Assembly (NCBI GenBank): GCA_036504855.1
Contig: DASXUL010000185.1
Location: 21,921 to 85,920 of the forward strand
DNA length: 64,000 nt
Origin: DASXUL01 sp036504855
GTDB lineage: Bacteria > Armatimonadota > DTGP01 > JAKQQT01
Direction of reading: 5' to 3'
Each line of letters opens with the position of its first letter. The first letter of the stretch is position 1. Below, piece after piece: positions 62,202-64,000 of the stretch. The translations under genes and the position numbers were made by a program. The notes below the pieces were generated by a model. The model did no database searches. It had not been told where the DNA came from and was given only the letters and a program-made list of their open reading frames with translations.

Positions 62202-62229
62202 CGTGGGACGTGGGACGTGGGTCGTGGGT
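62202..62229. repeat. Heptad CGTGGGA repeat
   Basis: Four tandem heptads, CGTGGGA twice and CGTGGGT twice, end three bases before the parE stop. Confidence 0.7.
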
Positions 62230-62232
62230 CGG

Positions 62233-62550
62233 CTACTCATCTTCCAGGGCCAGATGGTCCAGGTCTCTGGCGCTGTGCAGCACCCTCAGTACATCCAACC
62301 CGTTCGAAGTGGGGCGGTAGAAGATAACGTGCATCTGGAAGCCCGGCACGGAGAGACGGCGGATGCCGGTGAGTTCATCGCGCAAAGAGCGGTAGACATG
62401 GCCCGCCTGCGGCATTTCCAAGAGCAACGCGAAAGCTGCTTCTGTCGCACTCAGGAAACGGAGCGCCGAATCCGGATCGTCTTGTGCGATGTACTGAGCT
62501 AGCTCACGCAAGTCGTCTCTGGCCTTCGGTCGGATGCCCGTGCGCAGCAT
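62233..62550 (-). CDS. parE: RelE/ParE family toxin
   Basis: A 105-residue toxin of the ParE type. RPKARDDLRELAQYIAQDDP, FALLLEMPQAGHVY and FQMHVIFYRPTSNGLDVLRV with LHSARDLDHLA follow the family. ParE toxins poison gyrase; RelE members cut mRNA, and sequence favours ParE. The ATG at 62550 is five bases after the parD stop, so the two are coupled. Confidence 0.9.
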   Translation of the reverse strand: MLRTGIRPKARDDLRELAQYIAQDDPDSALRFLSATEAAFALLLEMPQAGHVYRSLRDELTGIRRLSVPGFQMHVIFYRPTSNGLDVLRVLHSARDLDHLALEDE

Positions 62551-62555
62551 CACCC

Positions 62556-62816
62556 TTACTCCCCGTTCAGACGAGCCGTCTGTTGGCGGACGATGTCGCG
62601 CAACTGCTTCCAATCTGCTGGTCCCATCGGCGCTGCGTCGCCGCTGTTCAGGCCTTCCAGCAGTAGGGCATCAAGACGCTCCTTCTCTCGCCGGCGCTGG
62701 TCCTCCCGTACGAGCGCGCGGAAGTACTCGCTGGTTGTGCTGTAGCCGCCGGTCTCGACCTGAGACTCCACGTACTCCTTCATCGTGTCCGGCAGCGAGA
62801 TATTCATCGTCGCCAT
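62556..62816 (-). CDS. parD: ParD family antitoxin
   Basis: An 86-residue ribbon-helix-helix antitoxin. MNISLPDTMKEYVESQVETG, GYSTTSEYFRALVREDQRRR is the DNA-binding and dimerisation part; the C-terminal LEGLNSGDAAPMGPADWKQL should wrap the toxin. The ATG at 62816 or the one at 62807 may start it. A 27-bp palindrome 38 bp upstream is its likely operator. Confidence 0.9.
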   Translation of the reverse strand: MATMNISLPDTMKEYVESQVETGGYSTTSEYFRALVREDQRRREKERLDALLLEGLNSGDAAPMGPADWKQLRDIVRQQTARLNGE

Positions 62817-62853
62817 GGCGTTTGCCTCCACCACCCAGCGTAGCGCGGATAGC

Positions 62854-62880
62854 GGGATTTGGCAAAGATTGCCAAATCCC
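62854..62880. promoter_or_regulatory. ParD operator palindrome
   Basis: GGGATTTGGCAA-AGA-TTGCCAAATCCC is a perfect inverted repeat with 12-bp arms and a 3-bp centre, 38 bp upstream of parD. It suits a ribbon-helix-helix dimer pair, giving ParD-ParE autorepression. Confidence 0.75.
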
Positions 62881-62935
62881 GGCCATGGTTGAGCGGGCGT
62901 CCATGGCCAAGTCCTCCTGCGGAGACTGCAACCGG

Positions 62936-63115
62936 CTATGGCGTGCGGCCGATGCTGCCCAAGATTTCGCCGTTGGGGCCCAGAATCTCCACGATGAGCG
63001 GCATTTGGCCGGCGGCGTGCGCGGTGCAACTGAGGCAGGGGGCGTAGGCGCGGATGGCGGCTTCCACCTGGTTCAGCATCGGCTCGGTGGGCTTGCGGCC
63101 GTCCACGAAGGACTC
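62936..63115 (-). pseudogene. C-terminal remnant of a [NiFe]-hydrogenase large subunit
   Basis: The minus strand encodes VDGRKPTEPMLNQVEAAIRA, YAPCLSCTAHAAGQMPLIVE, ILGPNGEILGS. This is the conserved C-terminus of group 3 [NiFe]-hydrogenase large subunits, where DPCxSCxxH binds nickel and the tail is removed on maturation. Here Asp is Ala (APC) and no upstream catalytic domain or L1 motif exists, so it is a relic of about 60 codons. Confidence 0.75.
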
Positions 63116-63228
63116 AGCCGCTAGATCATCGATTCCATCAGTTCCCGGCGCGGTTGTCGTGAGCCCGAGATCACGATACAACATGGCTTGGCAAGCCGGC
63201 ATATCTGGAGCGAGGAGCATTCGCCAAT

Positions 63229-63756
63229 ATGATGGATGTGAAGACGGCGGCAATCATTGGAAGCGTCGCGGTGGGAGCGCTGGGGGCGGCCATCGCCGCC
63301 AGGCGCGGAGTGGCCGGCGGAAGAGTGGTCGTCGCCGGCGTCGTTTTGGCGACTGCTGCCGTTCTGGGCATGTTCGCCAGTTGCGGATTCGCCCAACCCG
63401 AACGGCGTTACATCGGGCAGTGCGGGACGTGGTTGCTGCTCGCCAGCTTCGGCGTGATGTTCGTGGGTGGGCAGAAGCGCCACTTTGAGCGATTGCGGGC
63501 GCAATGGGAGTCCGGCGGAGTTGCAGGGGTGCGCGCGGTGATGAAGGAGTCGACCTCCTGGCCGGTTTGGCTGATATTCATCGGCTTCAGCGCGCTTGGC
63601 CATGTCGTTGATCAACCGTCCTTCTACAAATGGCTCGCAACTGACGGTCCCGGACTGGTTGCGATCCTGCTCCTCTTTATCGCCCTTCAGATTGTGGACG
63701 TTCAGCTCGTACGGCGATGGAATCAGGAGCGCCCTGCCCATGAATTGACGGGCTAG
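63229..63756 (+). CDS. Hypothetical membrane protein, paralogue of 61567 gene
   Basis: A 175-residue protein with about four or five membrane helices (AAIIGSVAVGALGAAIAARR, VVVAGVVLATAAVLGMFASC, TWLLLASFGVMFVGGQKRHF, LVAILLLFIALQIVDVQLVR). It aligns end to end with the protein at 61567 (AARRG, QPERR, LRAQWESGG, VRRWNQER). The two flank the ParDE locus and hydrogenase relic, so they arose by local duplication. The ATG at 63229 or the adjacent one at 63232 starts it. Confidence 0.65.
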   Translation: MMDVKTAAIIGSVAVGALGAAIAARRGVAGGRVVVAGVVLATAAVLGMFASCGFAQPERRYIGQCGTWLLLASFGVMFVGGQKRHFERLRAQWESGGVAGVRAVMKESTSWPVWLIFIGFSALGHVVDQPSFYKWLATDGPGLVAILLLFIALQIVDVQLVRRWNQERPAHELTG

Positions 63757-64000
63757 CGTTGCGAAGTCCTCCGCCGGGACCTGAGCGCCACGTTAGGGAG
63801 TTGCTGTGAACGGCGCCTACCGGCTGACCTCCGAGGCGCAGCTCGACGCCGTATCGATCCAGCGGGCAAGGCGTGCCCATTCGTTCCAACTAAGTGCCGT
63901 TTCCAGCGTGACAAGGCCGCTTGCCTACCATCGATCGCGTCGTCTCAGCAGCCTGGGTCAGAGTTGGTGTTAGGCGTGAGACTCACCCCAAAAGGCTCCT
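63757..64000. other. Window end without a supported gene
   Basis: Short frames on both strands have no motif, ribosome site or hydrophobic pattern. A gene starting beyond the window could end here, but nothing supports it. Confidence 0.4.

Noticed and set aside
62936..63253. Full 105-residue open frame as an intact gene
   Set aside because: Only the last 60 codons match the hydrogenase family; the first part overlaps the leader of the divergent gene and has no motif.
1..64000. CRISPR arrays, rRNA, prophage or intact classical insertion sequences
   Set aside because: No regularly spaced repeats, rRNA signatures, integrases or DDE transposases were seen.

Overview
This is a high-GC bacterial chromosome window dominated by a large polar-type flagellar gene cluster. 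P-ring and L-ring genes (flgI, flgH, flgA) mean a diderm envelope. The best lineage hint is the prepilin at 28034, whose N-terminus runs FTLIELLVVIAVIAVLAALL and then LFPVFARARE, a form common in Armatimonadota. Frequent heptad-phased intergenic repeats, PEP-CTERM-like tails and RAYT/REP elements fit that placement, but I infer it and cannot prove it.

Layout. 1-7.2 kb: a GH130 phosphorylase (partial), an RsbW-like kinase, a VanW lipoprotein, thymidine kinase, an MFS-HEAT fusion, a DinB protein and a nucleotidyltransferase pair. 7.3-12.2 kb (minus): an NtrC-type regulator, a GAF histidine kinase and RpoN. 12.3-26.7 kb (plus): flgF-flgG-flgA-flgH-flgI-flgJ-flgM-flgN-flgK-flgL-fliW-csrA-fliC-flaG-fliD-fliS-fliT-like. 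28.8-36.5 kb (minus): flhB-flhA-flhF-flhG-ycgR-small membrane gene-fliA-two small genes. 36.6-45.4 kb: a REP-flanked RAYT transposase, metabolic genes and secreted proteins, including a beta-propeller with a dockerin-like tail. 45.2-50 kb: a 4-kb segment bracketed by a diverged direct duplication, with a mosaic transglutaminase-like protein. 50-64 kb: small membrane proteins, TetR/hydrolase, a GH51 arabinofuranosidase, a metallophosphatase, a GGDEF/HD-GYP protein, a pentapeptide protein, ParDE and a decayed [NiFe]-hydrogenase tail.

How it works together. Two exact 20-bp copies of a -24/-12 (sigma-54) promoter lie in front of flgF and flhB, the heads of the two flagellar operons. The sigma-54 gene, an NtrC-like activator and its kinase lie beside flgF. 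This suggests a sigma-54 -> FliA/FlgM -> flagellin hierarchy. FliW and CsrA are encoded just upstream of flagellin, and the fliC leader folds into two adjacent hairpins that show GGA in their loops, one holding the Shine-Dalgarno sequence. That is the layout expected for FliW-CsrA-flagellin translational control. YcgR and the GGDEF/HD-GYP protein supply a c-di-GMP link.

No tRNA, rRNA, CRISPR array or intact insertion sequence other than the RAYT unit was seen.
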